Source of the DNA: Pseudomonas veronii
GTDB taxonomy: Bacteria > Pseudomonadota > Gammaproteobacteria > Pseudomonadales > Pseudomonadaceae
Assembly: GCF_001439695.1 (NCBI RefSeq)
Contig: NZ_JYLL01000008.1
Coordinates: 62,001 to 126,000, forward strand
Direction: 5' to 3'
DNA length: 64,000 nt
Both the position numbers and the translations under genes were made by a program. Position 1 is the first letter of the stretch, and each line of letters begins with the position of its first letter. The notes below the pieces were generated by a model. That model had not been told where the DNA came from. It searched no databases and saw only the letters and a list, made by a program, of their open reading frames with translations. Below are positions 55,742 to 64,000 of this stretch, piece by piece.

Positions 55742-55774
55742 AAGGCCCCGCCAGCAATGGACGGGGCCTTTTTT
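55742..55774 (+). terminator. Strong terminator between the peptide and the cysteine-hydrolase gene
   Basis: AAGGCCCCG (55742-55750) pairs with CGGGGCCTT (55762-55770), extended by CCA/TGG and capped by GCAA; T run 55769-55774. Confidence 0.9.
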
Positions 55775-55811
55775 ATTGCGCCGCCATCCGGCACGCGAAA
55801 GGAGCAACACC

Positions 55812-56336
55812 ATGGCTGACGCCCTGCTGATCATCGATATGCAAACCGGCCTGTACGCTGGCCCGGAGCACCCCTTCGAACGCGAACGGGTGCTGCAGAC
55901 CATCAACCAACTGATCAGGCGCGCGCGCCACGCCGGCGCACCGATCTTCGTCGCCCGCCACACAGGCCCGGCGGGCTCCGCGATTGCCGCGGGCAGCCCG
56001 TATTGGCAGGTGTGGCATGAGCTGGATGTCGATGAAGCGCGTGACCAGTTCTTCAACAAAACCCGGCCCAGTTGTTTCCTCGGCACCGATCTGGCGCAGC
56101 GACTGCGCGCGATGCAGCTCAATGAGCTGGTGATTGTCGGGATGAAAACCCAGTTCTGCATCGATACCACTTGCCGCGTCGCAGTCGAACTGGGGTTCTC
56201 GGTGATACTGCCCGAAGACGGCCACACCTGCATGGACACTGCGACGCTGTCGGCGGCGGCGATCATCGAACATCACAATGCCACGTTGGCCGGGGCGTTT
56301 GTGCAACGCGTGAGCGCCGCCGCGATCAGTTTCTGA
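55812..56336 (+). CDS. Isochorismatase-family cysteine hydrolase
   Basis: 174 residues. Catalytic Asp in ALLIIDMQTGL (residue 9), Lys in FFNKTRPSCF (about residue 84), Cys in VGMKTQFCIDTTCRVA (about residue 117). The family hydrolyses amides such as nicotinamide, N-carbamoylsarcosine or similar; the exact substrate is unknown. AAGGAG ends 8 bases before ATG 55812. It sits directly after a strong terminator, so expression may depend on read-through or on an unseen promoter. Confidence 0.88.
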   Translation: MADALLIIDMQTGLYAGPEHPFERERVLQTINQLIRRARHAGAPIFVARHTGPAGSAIAAGSPYWQVWHELDVDEARDQFFNKTRPSCFLGTDLAQRLRAMQLNELVIVGMKTQFCIDTTCRVAVELGFSVILPEDGHTCMDTATLSAAAIIEHHNATLAGAFVQRVSAAAISF

Positions 56337-56478
56337 CAACGCAAATACCGTAGGGGGCACGCGTCGCCCCCAACACCTGCAAGCTCGGCCCTACGACGAT
56401 TTTTCTGCCACAGCAAAGCGATTTTGCTGACAAATCCCGCATACTCTTGCTCTCAAAACCTTCAGGAAGAGCCGTCCG

Positions 56479-57432
56479 ATGACAACCACTGTTCTGGTCC
56501 TGGTCGAAACCATCAACGAATACCTGCCCATCATCGAAAGCAATGACTTTCATGTGATCCTGGCACCGACGCCCGCCGAACGCGCCCAGGCCATCAAGGC
56601 CCACGGCGGGCAGATCAAGGCCGTACTGACGCGTGGCCCGCTGGGCCTGTATGCCGAAGAAATCGCCGCGCTGCCGTTGCTGGAGATCATCTGCGTGATC
56701 GGTGCCGGCTATGAGCATGTCGACCTGCAGGCGGCAAGCAACCGCGGGATCGTGGTGACCAACGGTGCCGGGGTGAACGCGCCTTCGGTGGCGGACCACG
56801 CCATGGCCTTGCTGCTGTCATTGGTGCGCGGCATTCCGCAAACGGACGCGGCAGTGCGCCACGGCGAGTGGCCCAAGGTGATGCGCCCTTCCCTGGGCGG
56901 CAAGCAACTGGGGATTCTCGGCCTCGGCGCGGTGGGCCTGGAGATCGCCAAGCGCGCCGCCCTCGGGTTCGGCATGCAGGTGAGTTACCACAACCGCCAG
57001 CCGCGCGATGACGTGGACTACATCTATTGCTCGACCGCCGTGGAGCTGGCACACACCTCGGACTTCCTGATCCTGGCCACGCCCGGCGGCCCAGGCACGC
57101 GCCACTTGATCGATCGGCATGCCCTGGATGCATTGGGGCCGAACGGCTACCTGGTGAATATCGGCCGTGGCAGCGTGGTGGTGACCGCCGACCTGGTCGC
57201 CGCCCTGGAACAGCGGCGTATCGGCGGCGCGGCACTGGATGTGTTCGACGACGAGCCCAAGGTGCCCGATGCCCTCAAGCGCCTGAGCAATACCGTGCTG
57301 ACCTCCCATGTGGCCGGGCTGTCGCCGGAAGCCGCCCACGATACGGTGCAGCGGGTGGCCGACAACCTGCTGGAGTACTTCGCCGGCCGGCCGGTGCTGA
57401 CGCCGGTCGCCTTGCCCCCGCCCGAAAAATGA
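56479..57432 (+). CDS. D-2-hydroxyacid dehydrogenase (NAD(P)-dependent)
   Basis: 317 residues. Rossmann fingerprint GILGLGAVGLEIAKR near residue 143; catalytic Arg in NIGRGSVV (about 233), Glu in FDDEP (about 262) and His in SHVAGLSPEA (about 281). Related to glyoxylate/hydroxypyruvate reductases and 2-ketogluconate reductases; the substrate is not set. AGGAAGAG precedes ATG. Confidence 0.9.
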   Translation: MTTTVLVLVETINEYLPIIESNDFHVILAPTPAERAQAIKAHGGQIKAVLTRGPLGLYAEEIAALPLLEIICVIGAGYEHVDLQAASNRGIVVTNGAGVNAPSVADHAMALLLSLVRGIPQTDAAVRHGEWPKVMRPSLGGKQLGILGLGAVGLEIAKRAALGFGMQVSYHNRQPRDDVDYIYCSTAVELAHTSDFLILATPGGPGTRHLIDRHALDALGPNGYLVNIGRGSVVVTADLVAALEQRRIGGAALDVFDDEPKVPDALKRLSNTVLTSHVAGLSPEAAHDTVQRVADNLLEYFAGRPVLTPVALPPPEK

Positions 57433-57561
57433 CCGATCAGGCACGCTGATCATCATCCAACACGCGAACCTATTAAGCCGCCCCGACCTTGTGGCCGGGC
57501 GGCTGGGCGCATTAGATTAGCCAATAGTCCGAGGCCTTTAGAATAAGCAGAAGGGATAAGC

Positions 57562-58629
57562 ATGGCGCTGAACGACCAATCGACCCAGATCCGCCCAGGC
57601 GAAGAACTTGATGCCAGCCTGATCGATCCCTACCTCAAGGCCCATATCCCGGGCCTGAGCGGCACGCTCAAGATCAGCCAGTTCCCCGGCGGCGCGTCCA
57701 ACCTGACCTACTTGCTGGAATACCCGGGCCAGGAATTCGTGCTGCGCCGCCCGCCGTTCGGGCACAAGGCCAAATCGGCCCATGACATGGGTCGCGAGTT
57801 CCGCATTCTCAATCAGCTGAAAGACGGCTTTCCCTACTGCCCCAAGGCCTACGTGCATTGCACCGATGAATCGGTGATCGGCGCCGAGTTCTATGTGATG
57901 GAGCGCGTCAACGGCATCATCCTGCGCTCCGACCTGCCGGCCGAACTGGGCCTGGACGCGAGCAAGACCGAAGCGCTGTGCAAAAGCTTTATCGACAAGT
58001 TCGTCGAACTGCATCAAGTGGACTACAACGCCTGCGGCCTGGCCGACCTGGGCAAGCCCGAGGGGTACGTGGAACGCCAGATCCGCGGCTGGAGCGACCG
58101 CTACGAAAAAGCCCTGACCCCCGACGCACCTCGCTGGGAGGCCGTGCGCGCCTGGCTCAACGACAAGATGCCGGCCGACCATCCCACCTCCAGCATCGTG
58201 CATAACGACTACCGCTTCGACAACGTGATCCTCGACCCGCACAACCCGATGCAGATCATCGGCGTGCTGGACTGGGAGCTGACCACCCTCGGCGACCCGC
58301 TGATGGACCTGGGCAACACCCTCGCCTACTGGATCGAAGCCGCCGACCCGGCGCCCGTGCAACTGATGCGCCGCCAGCCGAGCAACGCGCCGGGCATGCT
58401 CACGCGTCGCCAGTTCGTCGACTATTACGCCGAGCGCGCCGGCCTTGAGATCGACAATTTCGACTTCTACTACACCTACGGCCTGTTCCGCCTGGCCGGC
58501 ATCGTGCAGCAGATCTACTACCGTTTTTTCCATGGACAGACCCAGGACAAACGCTTTGCGCAGTTCATTCAGATGAACAAGCTGCTGGAGCAGATGAGCC
58601 TGAATGTCATCGGCAAATCCGCCCTCTGA
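57562..58629 (+). CDS. APH-type phosphotransferase, ACAD10/11-like
   Basis: 355 residues. Kinase-like fold: SQFPGGASNLTYLLEYPGQE (ATP loop), FVLRRPPFGHKAKSAHDM, catalytic SIVHNDYRFDNVILD (Asp about residue 214) and metal-binding VLDWELTTLGDPLMDL. Relatives phosphorylate 4-hydroxyacyl-CoA in fatty-acid catabolism. AGAAGGGA precedes ATG. It is followed 31 bases later by an SDR gene, a pairing common in Pseudomonas. Confidence 0.9.
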   Translation: MALNDQSTQIRPGEELDASLIDPYLKAHIPGLSGTLKISQFPGGASNLTYLLEYPGQEFVLRRPPFGHKAKSAHDMGREFRILNQLKDGFPYCPKAYVHCTDESVIGAEFYVMERVNGIILRSDLPAELGLDASKTEALCKSFIDKFVELHQVDYNACGLADLGKPEGYVERQIRGWSDRYEKALTPDAPRWEAVRAWLNDKMPADHPTSSIVHNDYRFDNVILDPHNPMQIIGVLDWELTTLGDPLMDLGNTLAYWIEAADPAPVQLMRRQPSNAPGMLTRRQFVDYYAERAGLEIDNFDFYYTYGLFRLAGIVQQIYYRFFHGQTQDKRFAQFIQMNKLLEQMSLNVIGKSAL

Positions 58630-58660
58630 TCGACCGAGCCAAGACCCACAAGGAACCCCC

Positions 58661-59428
58661 ATGTCCAAGACCAACCTGTTCGACCTCGACGGCAAGATCG
58701 CTTTTGTCTCCGGCGCCAGCCGTGGCATCGGTGAGGCCATCGCCAAGTTGCTGGCCCAGCAAGGCGCCCACGTGATCGTGTCCAGCCGTAAGCTGGAAGG
58801 CTGCCAGCACGTAGCGGATGCGATCATCGCCGACGGCGGCAAGGCCACTGCGGTTGCCTGCCATATCGGTGAAATGGAGCAGATCAGCCAGGTCTTCGCC
58901 GGCATCCGCGAGCAGTTCGGCCGCCTGGACATTCTGGTCAACAACGCCGCGACCAACCCGCAATTCTGCAACGTGCTGGACACCGACCTGGGCGCCTTCC
59001 AGAAAACCGTGGATGTGAATATTCGCGGCTACTTCTTCATGTCGGTGGAAGCCGGCAAGCTGATGCGCGAAAACGGCGGCGGCAGCATCATCAACGTGGC
59101 CTCGATCAACGGCATCTCGCCGGGCGTGTTCCAGGGCATCTACTCGGTGACCAAGGCCGCGGTGATCAACATGACCAAGGTGTTCGCCAAGGAATGCGCC
59201 GAATTCGGCATCCGCTGCAACGCCCTGCTGCCGGGCCTGACCGACACCAAGTTCGCCTCGGCGCTGGTGAAGAACGACGCGATCCTGAAAATGGCCCTGG
59301 CGCAGATCCCGCTCAAGCGCGTAGCGGACCCGAGCGAGATGGCCGGCGCGGTGCTGTACCTGGCCAGCGATGCATCCAGCTACACCACCGGGGTGTCGCT
59401 GAACGTGGACGGTGGTTTCCTGTCCTGA
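58661..59428 (+). CDS. Short-chain dehydrogenase/reductase
   Basis: 255 residues. Cofactor motif SGASRGIGEAIAK (about residue 17), NNAA (about 91), catalytic Ser in NVASINGIS and Tyr-x3-Lys in YSVTKAAV (about residue 158). Ends in the common NVDGGFLS. Start chosen at ATG 58661 after AAGGAA. Probably acts with the upstream phosphotransferase on hydroxyacyl-CoA substrates. A terminator follows 24 bases after the stop. Confidence 0.9.
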   Translation: MSKTNLFDLDGKIAFVSGASRGIGEAIAKLLAQQGAHVIVSSRKLEGCQHVADAIIADGGKATAVACHIGEMEQISQVFAGIREQFGRLDILVNNAATNPQFCNVLDTDLGAFQKTVDVNIRGYFFMSVEAGKLMRENGGGSIINVASINGISPGVFQGIYSVTKAAVINMTKVFAKECAEFGIRCNALLPGLTDTKFASALVKNDAILKMALAQIPLKRVADPSEMAGAVLYLASDASSYTTGVSLNVDGGFLS

Positions 59429-59452
59429 CCACATAAGCAGCACAATCCCCAG

Positions 59453-59481
59453 GTGGGAGCAGGCCCGCTCCCACTTTTTTT
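59453..59481 (+). terminator. REP-like palindrome acting as terminator
   Basis: GTGGGAGC (59453-59460) and GCTCCCAC (59467-59474) around AGGCCC, followed by seven T. Same arms as the repeats at 24801 and 31910. Confidence 0.85.
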
Positions 59482-59560
59482 ATCGCGTTGTCATACAGCC
59501 CCTTTGGAGCAAACGTCGCCAGCGAGTAGTCTTGGACCGACTCAGCCCCTCAGGAAAAAC

Positions 59561-60994
59561 ATGGAACTGCACGTGATCATCAACGGCCGCAAGGACCTGG
59601 CCGAACAGCTTTACCAGCAACTGCGCGAAGCCATCGACTCCGGCCGCCTGGCCGCCGGGGCGCAATTGCCGCCCAGCCGCCTGCTGGCCGCGCAACTGGG
59701 CGTGTCACGCAAGACCGTGTCCGACACCTACGCCACCCTGACCTACGAAGGCCTGCTGGTTGGCAAGATCGGACGCGGCACCTTCGTCAACAGCCGCACT
59801 CCGCCGACCGAACGCCTGCAAACCGCCACCGACCTGGCCTGCGCCGCCAACCTGGCGAAGTGGCAGGCACTGCCCTCGCCCATGCATCACCCCACGCGCG
59901 ACAGTGCCCTGCGCTACGAGTTCCTCGGCGGCGCCACCAGCCGCCACCAATTCCCCCAGGACGAATGGCGACGCTGCACCCAGGACGCCCTGCGCCGTAT
60001 TGCCCAGAACAGTGGCCTCTACAGCCAGACCGAAGGCCTGCTGGCGTTGCGCAGCGCCATCGCCGGGCACATTGCGTTTTCCCGTGGGGTCAAATGCAGC
60101 GCCGACGACATCGTGGTCACCAACGGCGCGCAGCAGGCTCTCGACCTGATCGCCCGCGTCGTGCTGGAGCCGGGCAGCATCGTCGCCATGGAAGACCCCG
60201 GCTACACCCCGGCGCGCCAGTTGTTCATGGCGATGGGGGCAAACGTCATCGGGGTGCCCGTCGACGATCAGGGCATTCAGGTCGAGCGGATCCCCGACGG
60301 TGCGCGGCTGATCTATGTGACACCGTCCCACCAGTTCCCCCTCGGCATGCCCATGAGCCAGGCACGCCGCGAAGCCCTGCTGGCCCGTGCGTTCGAGCTG
60401 GGGGCGATGGTTATCGAAGACGACTACGACAGCGAATTCCGTTACGAAGGCCGTCCCACCGACTCCCTGCAAAACATGGACACCCGAGGCGTGGTGACTT
60501 ACGTCGGCACCTTCTCCAAAACCCTGCTGCCGGAGTTGCGCCTGGGCTATGCGGTACTGCCGCCAGCCCTATATGGCGCGGTGCTCAAGGCCAAGCAATT
60601 GACCGATCAACACAGCTCCACCTTGCCGCAATGGGCGTTGGCCAAGTTCATCAGCGAAGGCTATCTGCTCAAGCATATTCGCCGCTGCCACAGCGTGTAT
60701 GCCGGGCGCCGCGAGCGCATCCTGCAGCGCCTGGCGGGCGACCTGGCGCCGTGGTTCGAAGCGGTGCCCACCGTGGCCGGCTTTCATATGGCGGCCCTGT
60801 GCAAGGTGCCGGTGAATATTGCGTTGTTGATGCAGCTGGCACGCCAGGTCGACGTGGGCCTGTACCCGCTCGACGTGTTTTTTCACGACACGCCGGTACG
60901 CCCGGGCCTGATCATCGGTTTCGGCGCGATCGAAACCCTGGACATCGACCCGGCCCTGGACAAGGTGCGCGACATTCTCCAGCAGATTGGCTAG
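59561..60994 (+). CDS. MocR-type regulator (PdxR-like)
   Basis: 477 residues. GntR winged helix at residues 10-78 (AAGAQLPPSRLLAAQLGVSR), aminotransferase-like domain from ~105, with the PLP lysine in YVGTFSKTLLPELRLGY (about residue 316) and the DDYDSEFRYEGRP segment typical of the PdxR group. AGGAAAAAC precedes ATG 59561. Target unknown; it is flanked by the SDR gene upstream and the cupin gene downstream. Confidence 0.9.
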   Translation: MELHVIINGRKDLAEQLYQQLREAIDSGRLAAGAQLPPSRLLAAQLGVSRKTVSDTYATLTYEGLLVGKIGRGTFVNSRTPPTERLQTATDLACAANLAKWQALPSPMHHPTRDSALRYEFLGGATSRHQFPQDEWRRCTQDALRRIAQNSGLYSQTEGLLALRSAIAGHIAFSRGVKCSADDIVVTNGAQQALDLIARVVLEPGSIVAMEDPGYTPARQLFMAMGANVIGVPVDDQGIQVERIPDGARLIYVTPSHQFPLGMPMSQARREALLARAFELGAMVIEDDYDSEFRYEGRPTDSLQNMDTRGVVTYVGTFSKTLLPELRLGYAVLPPALYGAVLKAKQLTDQHSSTLPQWALAKFISEGYLLKHIRRCHSVYAGRRERILQRLAGDLAPWFEAVPTVAGFHMAALCKVPVNIALLMQLARQVDVGLYPLDVFFHDTPVRPGLIIGFGAIETLDIDPALDKVRDILQQIG

Positions 60995-61077
60995 AGGTTT
61001 TTCGGCTGGATTGGTCATTGGTCGGCGGGAGCACGCGGCGTAGGGTGAAGACCTCTCGAACGACTCGGAAACTCGCC

Positions 61078-61482
61078 ATGAAACGCTCACTCGCAACCGC
61101 CCTGATACTGGCCTCGTTCAGTGCCTTCGCCCATGAACCGGTGTACAACCAGGAGTCGATCAAGGTTCTGCAAGAGCACGCCCTGAGCAACGTGCCCGGC
61201 AAGAAAACCATCATGCTGAGCGTCGATTACGCCGCGGGCCAGGCCACCGTGCCCCACAGCCATACCGGCACTGCCGTGGCTTACGTGCTGGAGGGCGCGA
61301 TTACGTCGCGGGTCAACGATGAACCGGCGATCACCTACACGGCCGGCCAGTCATTCTACGAGCCGGCGGGCTCGCGGCACTTCGAGTCGAGCAATGCCAG
61401 CCAGACCCGACCGGCGAAACTGCTGGTGGTGATGGTGCTGGATGACAAGGCTGAGGTGCTCACCCCTCTGGCGCACGAATAG
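61078..61482 (+). CDS. Exported cupin-domain protein
   Basis: 134 residues with a signal peptide (MKRSLATALILASFSAFAHE). Cupin motif 1 is VPHSHTGTAVAYVLEGAI, motif 2 GQSFYEPAGSRHFESSN, giving probable metal-binding His and Glu. Periplasmic small cupins of this type are common near regulators; the reaction is unknown. The start ATG 61078 has GGAA nine bases upstream; it is in frame with a long non-coding extension running back through the mocR gene, which is not real. Confidence 0.87.
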   Translation: MKRSLATALILASFSAFAHEPVYNQESIKVLQEHALSNVPGKKTIMLSVDYAAGQATVPHSHTGTAVAYVLEGAITSRVNDEPAITYTAGQSFYEPAGSRHFESSNASQTRPAKLLVVMVLDDKAEVLTPLAHE

Positions 61483-61496
61483 CACCGCTGCGAGAC

Positions 61497-62126
61497 TCAA
61501 GGGCGATTGAATCGACGGCGCAGTGCTTCGATCGGCTCGCGGCAGGCGCAACCTTCAAGATGGTCATTGACCATCCCCGTCGCCTGCATCAACGCATACA
61601 TCGTGGTCGGCCCCACGTAGGTCCACCCGCGTTTCTTCAAGGCCTTCGACAAGCGCACCGAAGCCGGTGACGTCGGGTTGGCGCGCCAATACGCCAGATC
61701 CACCCGCGCCGGGCGTTCGTCAGGCGTCGGTTCAAACGACCATAGCCATTTCGCCAACGAACCGGCTTCCTCCACCAACTCGCACGCCCTGCGCGCATTG
61801 TTGAGGGTCGAGACGATCTTCGCGCGGTTGCGCACAATGCCAGGGTCAGCCATCAGGCGTTCGATATCCGCTTCGCCGTACTGCGCCACACGGCGGAAAT
61901 CAAAACCGTCGAACGCCCGCCGAAAATGCTCGCGCTTGCGCAGGATGGTGATCCACGCCATCCCCGCCTGAAACCCCTCCAGGCAAATCTTCTCGTACAA
62001 CTGAATGTCATCCGCCACCGGCACGCCCCATTCATGGTCGTGGTAGTGCGGATATTCCGGCGCAGCGGTACGCCAACTGCAATGGGTCAGCCCTGCGTCG
62101 TTGGTGCTCAGTCCTGGTTTGTCCAT
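61497..62126 (-). CDS. tag: DNA-3-methyladenine glycosylase I
   Basis: 209 residues. Zinc ligands begin with the N-terminal Cys (LTHCSW, residue 16) and His (HDHEWG, residue ~31), and end in VNDHLEGCACRE; the catalytic/base-binding Glu is in CLEGFQAGMAWITIL (about residue 50). It excises 3-methyladenine from alkylated DNA. GAGGTGACGG precedes ATG 62126. Convergent with the cupin gene. Confidence 0.94.
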   Translation of the reverse strand: MDKPGLSTNDAGLTHCSWRTAAPEYPHYHDHEWGVPVADDIQLYEKICLEGFQAGMAWITILRKREHFRRAFDGFDFRRVAQYGEADIERLMADPGIVRNRAKIVSTLNNARRACELVEEAGSLAKWLWSFEPTPDERPARVDLAYWRANPTSPASVRLSKALKKRGWTYVGPTTMYALMQATGMVNDHLEGCACREPIEALRRRFNRP

Positions 62127-62357
62127 CCGTCACCTCGCGTACTCAGCGGCGGATGATAAGCGAAAAAATTTGCGCCCCGTCAACCGCTCAAGCACCGCCC
62201 TCGCAGAGCAACTGGTCAGACCGCAACCGGCCAAGCCGCGAAAATCACTTGTGACCTGGAAAAAACCCAGCGTAGACTGGCCACGCACTGGACTTACCGG
62301 TATGACCACAACAATTAAGCCCTGGACCCACCAGGGCACCGAATAGAGATCCCTCCC

Positions 62358-63668
62358 ATGTTCAGATGGTGCTCGCGTTCGATTTTCCTGCAAGTCGTGA
62401 TCGGTCTGATGCTCGGCATCCTCTGCGGCCTGGCCCTTCCCGAATTCTCCTCGCAACTCAAACCCCTGGGTGACGGTTTCATCAAACTGATCAAGATGTT
62501 GATTGGCCTGATCGTGTTCTGCGTGGTGGTCAGCGGTATCTCCGGCGCCGGCGACTTGAAAAAGGTCGGGCGCATCGGCCTCAAGTCGGTGATCTATTTC
62601 GAAGTGCTGACCACCGTCGCCCTGGTGATCGGCCTGCTCATGGCCTTCAGCACCGGCATCGGCAGCGGTGCGAATATCCACCTGGAGCAATTGTCCTCCG
62701 CCGGCTTGCATGAACTGGCCGACAAGGGCCAACACATCAAGGGCACCAGCCAGTTCCTGATGGACCTGATCCCCAACTCGGTGATCGGTGCATTTGCCGA
62801 CAACAACGTGCTGCAAGTGCTGCTGTTCTCGGTGCTGTTCGGCAGCGCCTTGAACCTGGTGGGTGAAGCGGCGTCGGGCATTTCGCGGCTGATCAACGAG
62901 CTGAGTCACGTGATCTTCCGCATCATGGGCATGATCGTGCGCCTGGCGCCGATCGGCGTGTTCGGCGCGATCGCCTTTACCACCAGCACCTACGGCCTGG
63001 ACTCACTGCAGCACCTGGGCAGCCTGGTAGGCCTGTTCTACCTGACCTGCTTTATGTTTGTCGGGGTGATCCTCGGCCTGGTGATGCGCCTGTCCGGCCT
63101 GCGCATGCTGCCGCTGCTCAAGTACCTGCGCGAAGAGCTGCTGATCGTGATGGGCACCGCCTCGTCCGACGCGGTGCTGCCACAGATCATGCGTAAACTG
63201 GAACACTTGGGCATCGGCAGTTCCACCGTGGGCCTGGTGATTCCGACAGGCTATTCGTTCAACCTCGACGGTTTCTCGATCTATCTGACCCTGGCCATCG
63301 TGTTTATCGCCAACGCTACCGGCACACCGCTGTCGATGACCGACTTGCTGACCATCCTGCTGGTATCGTTGATCACCTCCAAGGGCGCCCATGGCATTCC
63401 GGGGTCAGCGCTGGTGATTCTGGCGGCGACACTCACGGCCATCCCGGCGATTCCGGTGGTCGGCCTGGTGCTGGTATTGGCGGTGGATTGGTTCATGGGC
63501 ATCGGCCGTGCATTGACCAACCTGATCGGCAACTGCGTCGCCACCGTGGCCATTGCGCGCTGGGAAAAAGACATCGATATCCAGCGCGCCAACAAGGTAC
63601 TCGCCGGCCAGCAGGGTTATGCGTTCCAGGCTAAAAAGCCGGTAGTGCCCGCGCACCAGGAGTTCTGA
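62358..63668 (+). CDS. DctA-family (dicarboxylate/amino acid:cation symporter) carrier
   Basis: 436 residues. VVIGLMLGILCGLALPEF, the re-entrant loop MGTASSDAVLPQIMRKLEHL, and VIPTGYSFNLDGFSIYLTLA with SKGAHGIPGSALVILAATL define the family. Several positions differ from typical DctA (SSSES to ASSDA, NLDGT to NLDGF, SKGAAGV to SKGAHGI), so this may be a paralogue with a different carboxylate substrate. Followed by a GntR regulator gene rather than DctBD. Confidence 0.9.
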   Translation: MFRWCSRSIFLQVVIGLMLGILCGLALPEFSSQLKPLGDGFIKLIKMLIGLIVFCVVVSGISGAGDLKKVGRIGLKSVIYFEVLTTVALVIGLLMAFSTGIGSGANIHLEQLSSAGLHELADKGQHIKGTSQFLMDLIPNSVIGAFADNNVLQVLLFSVLFGSALNLVGEAASGISRLINELSHVIFRIMGMIVRLAPIGVFGAIAFTTSTYGLDSLQHLGSLVGLFYLTCFMFVGVILGLVMRLSGLRMLPLLKYLREELLIVMGTASSDAVLPQIMRKLEHLGIGSSTVGLVIPTGYSFNLDGFSIYLTLAIVFIANATGTPLSMTDLLTILLVSLITSKGAHGIPGSALVILAATLTAIPAIPVVGLVLVLAVDWFMGIGRALTNLIGNCVATVAIARWEKDIDIQRANKVLAGQQGYAFQAKKPVVPAHQEF

Positions 63669-63697
63669 CCCATTGGCATGAGCGACACAGATCACCA

Positions 63698-63723
63698 GTG
63701 GGAAGGAGCTTGCTCTCTCCCAC
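63698..63723. repeat. Degenerate REP-like palindrome
   Basis: GTGGGA and TCCCAC arms with GGAGC/GCTCT-like inner pairing, between dctA-like and gntR genes. Confidence 0.45.
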
Positions 63724-63777
63724 ACTCAATCGTCGCCTTTGTGGCAATTGTATTCGCAACATCAAGGAGCAATCGAC

Positions 63778-64000
63778 GTGGTCACCCCCTCAACCGTCGT
63801 CAATTCAGTCGTAGAAAAACTCCGCGCCTCCCTGGCGCGGGGCCAGTGGCGGCGCGGTGAAATGCTGCCCGGTCAGCGTGAACTGGCCGAACAGCTGGGC
63901 ATCAGCCGCCCCAGCCTGCGTGAAGCCGTGATCGTGCTGGAAACCCTCGGCCTGGTGCGCTCGATGCCCGGCAAAGGCGTGGTGGTGCTCGAAACCCACG
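63778..64000 (+). CDS. GntR-family regulator (FadR-like), 3' end outside window
   Basis: 74 residues visible. The N-terminal winged helix contains RRGEMLPGQRELAEQLGISR and PSLREAVIVLETLGLVRSMP, the GntR signature, in the FadR/FCD style. Start is GTG 63778 with AAGGAG eight bases upstream; no ATG start exists. Located 109 bases after the DctA-like carrier, which it may control. Confidence 0.88.
   Translation, partial: MVTPSTVVNSVVEKLRASLARGQWRRGEMLPGQRELAEQLGISRPSLREAVIVLETLGLVRSMPGKGVVVLETH

Noticed and set aside
57477..57503. GC-rich hairpin after the hydroxyacid dehydrogenase as terminator
   Set aside because: Arms GCCGCCC/GGGCGGC pair, but no T run follows and the inner part does not pair well.

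Overview
The window is a gene-dense stretch of chromosome from a pseudomonad, most likely the Pseudomonas fluorescens group. Codon use is GC-rich. AmpR is followed closely along its length by what I remember of P. aeruginosa AmpR, the itaconate locus has the P. aeruginosa gene order, and palindromic GTGGGAGC/GCTCCCAC elements of the kind scattered through fluorescens genomes occur between genes. I see no rRNA, tRNA, CRISPR array, transposase or phage gene. About 54 protein genes are supported, two of them cut by the window edges, plus one candidate 28-residue peptide gene.

Layout: 1-2617 holds the 3' part of an assimilatory nitrate reductase fused to a CysJ-like flavoprotein. 2699-7623 holds a small P-loop kinase, a LysR regulator divergent from an alpha/beta hydrolase, a MarR-GNAT fusion with twin operators on its promoter, and a sugar-acid MFS permease. 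7976-16463 is a type VI secretion effector island: vgrG with a C-terminal extension, a Tle5-type phospholipase D, and three tandem Sel1-like immunity lipoproteins whose spacers carry fossils of a PAAR gene start and of an effector gene tail. 16617-29678 holds a CHASE4-PAS-GGDEF-EAL protein, AraC plus an Fsr-like exporter, small membrane proteins, an XRE regulator, an amidase, a CPBP protease, MocR plus an EamA exporter, a thioesterase and a Tat-exported dienelactone hydrolase. 29743-31904 is ampR-ampC.

31939-41599 is a complete itaconate catabolism locus: TRAP transporter, citramalyl-CoA lyase, CoA-transferase, MmgE/PrpD protein, acyl-CoA dehydrogenase, itaconyl-CoA hydratase and a divergent LysR regulator. 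Two near-identical LysR-type operators, one in front of the enzyme operon and one in front of the transporter operon, tie the locus into one regulon. 41633-49203 holds a GFA protein, a serine-hydrolase homologue whose catalytic serine is alanine, MipA/OmpV, an RstAB/BfmRS-like two-component system, MiaE, a universal stress protein and a DUF1289 protein. acnB (49600-52200) has a long leader that folds on paper into a branched RNA. The remainder holds SulP and serine transporters, a 28-residue Thr/Cys-rich peptide followed by a strong terminator ahead of a cysteine hydrolase, a hydroxyacid dehydrogenase, a phosphotransferase-SDR pair, a second MocR regulator, a cupin protein, tag, a DctA-family carrier and the start of a GntR regulator.

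The most promising unexplained items are the acnB leader RNA, the PAAR/effector fossils between immunity genes, the Thr/Cys peptide with its terminator, and the shared itaconate operators.
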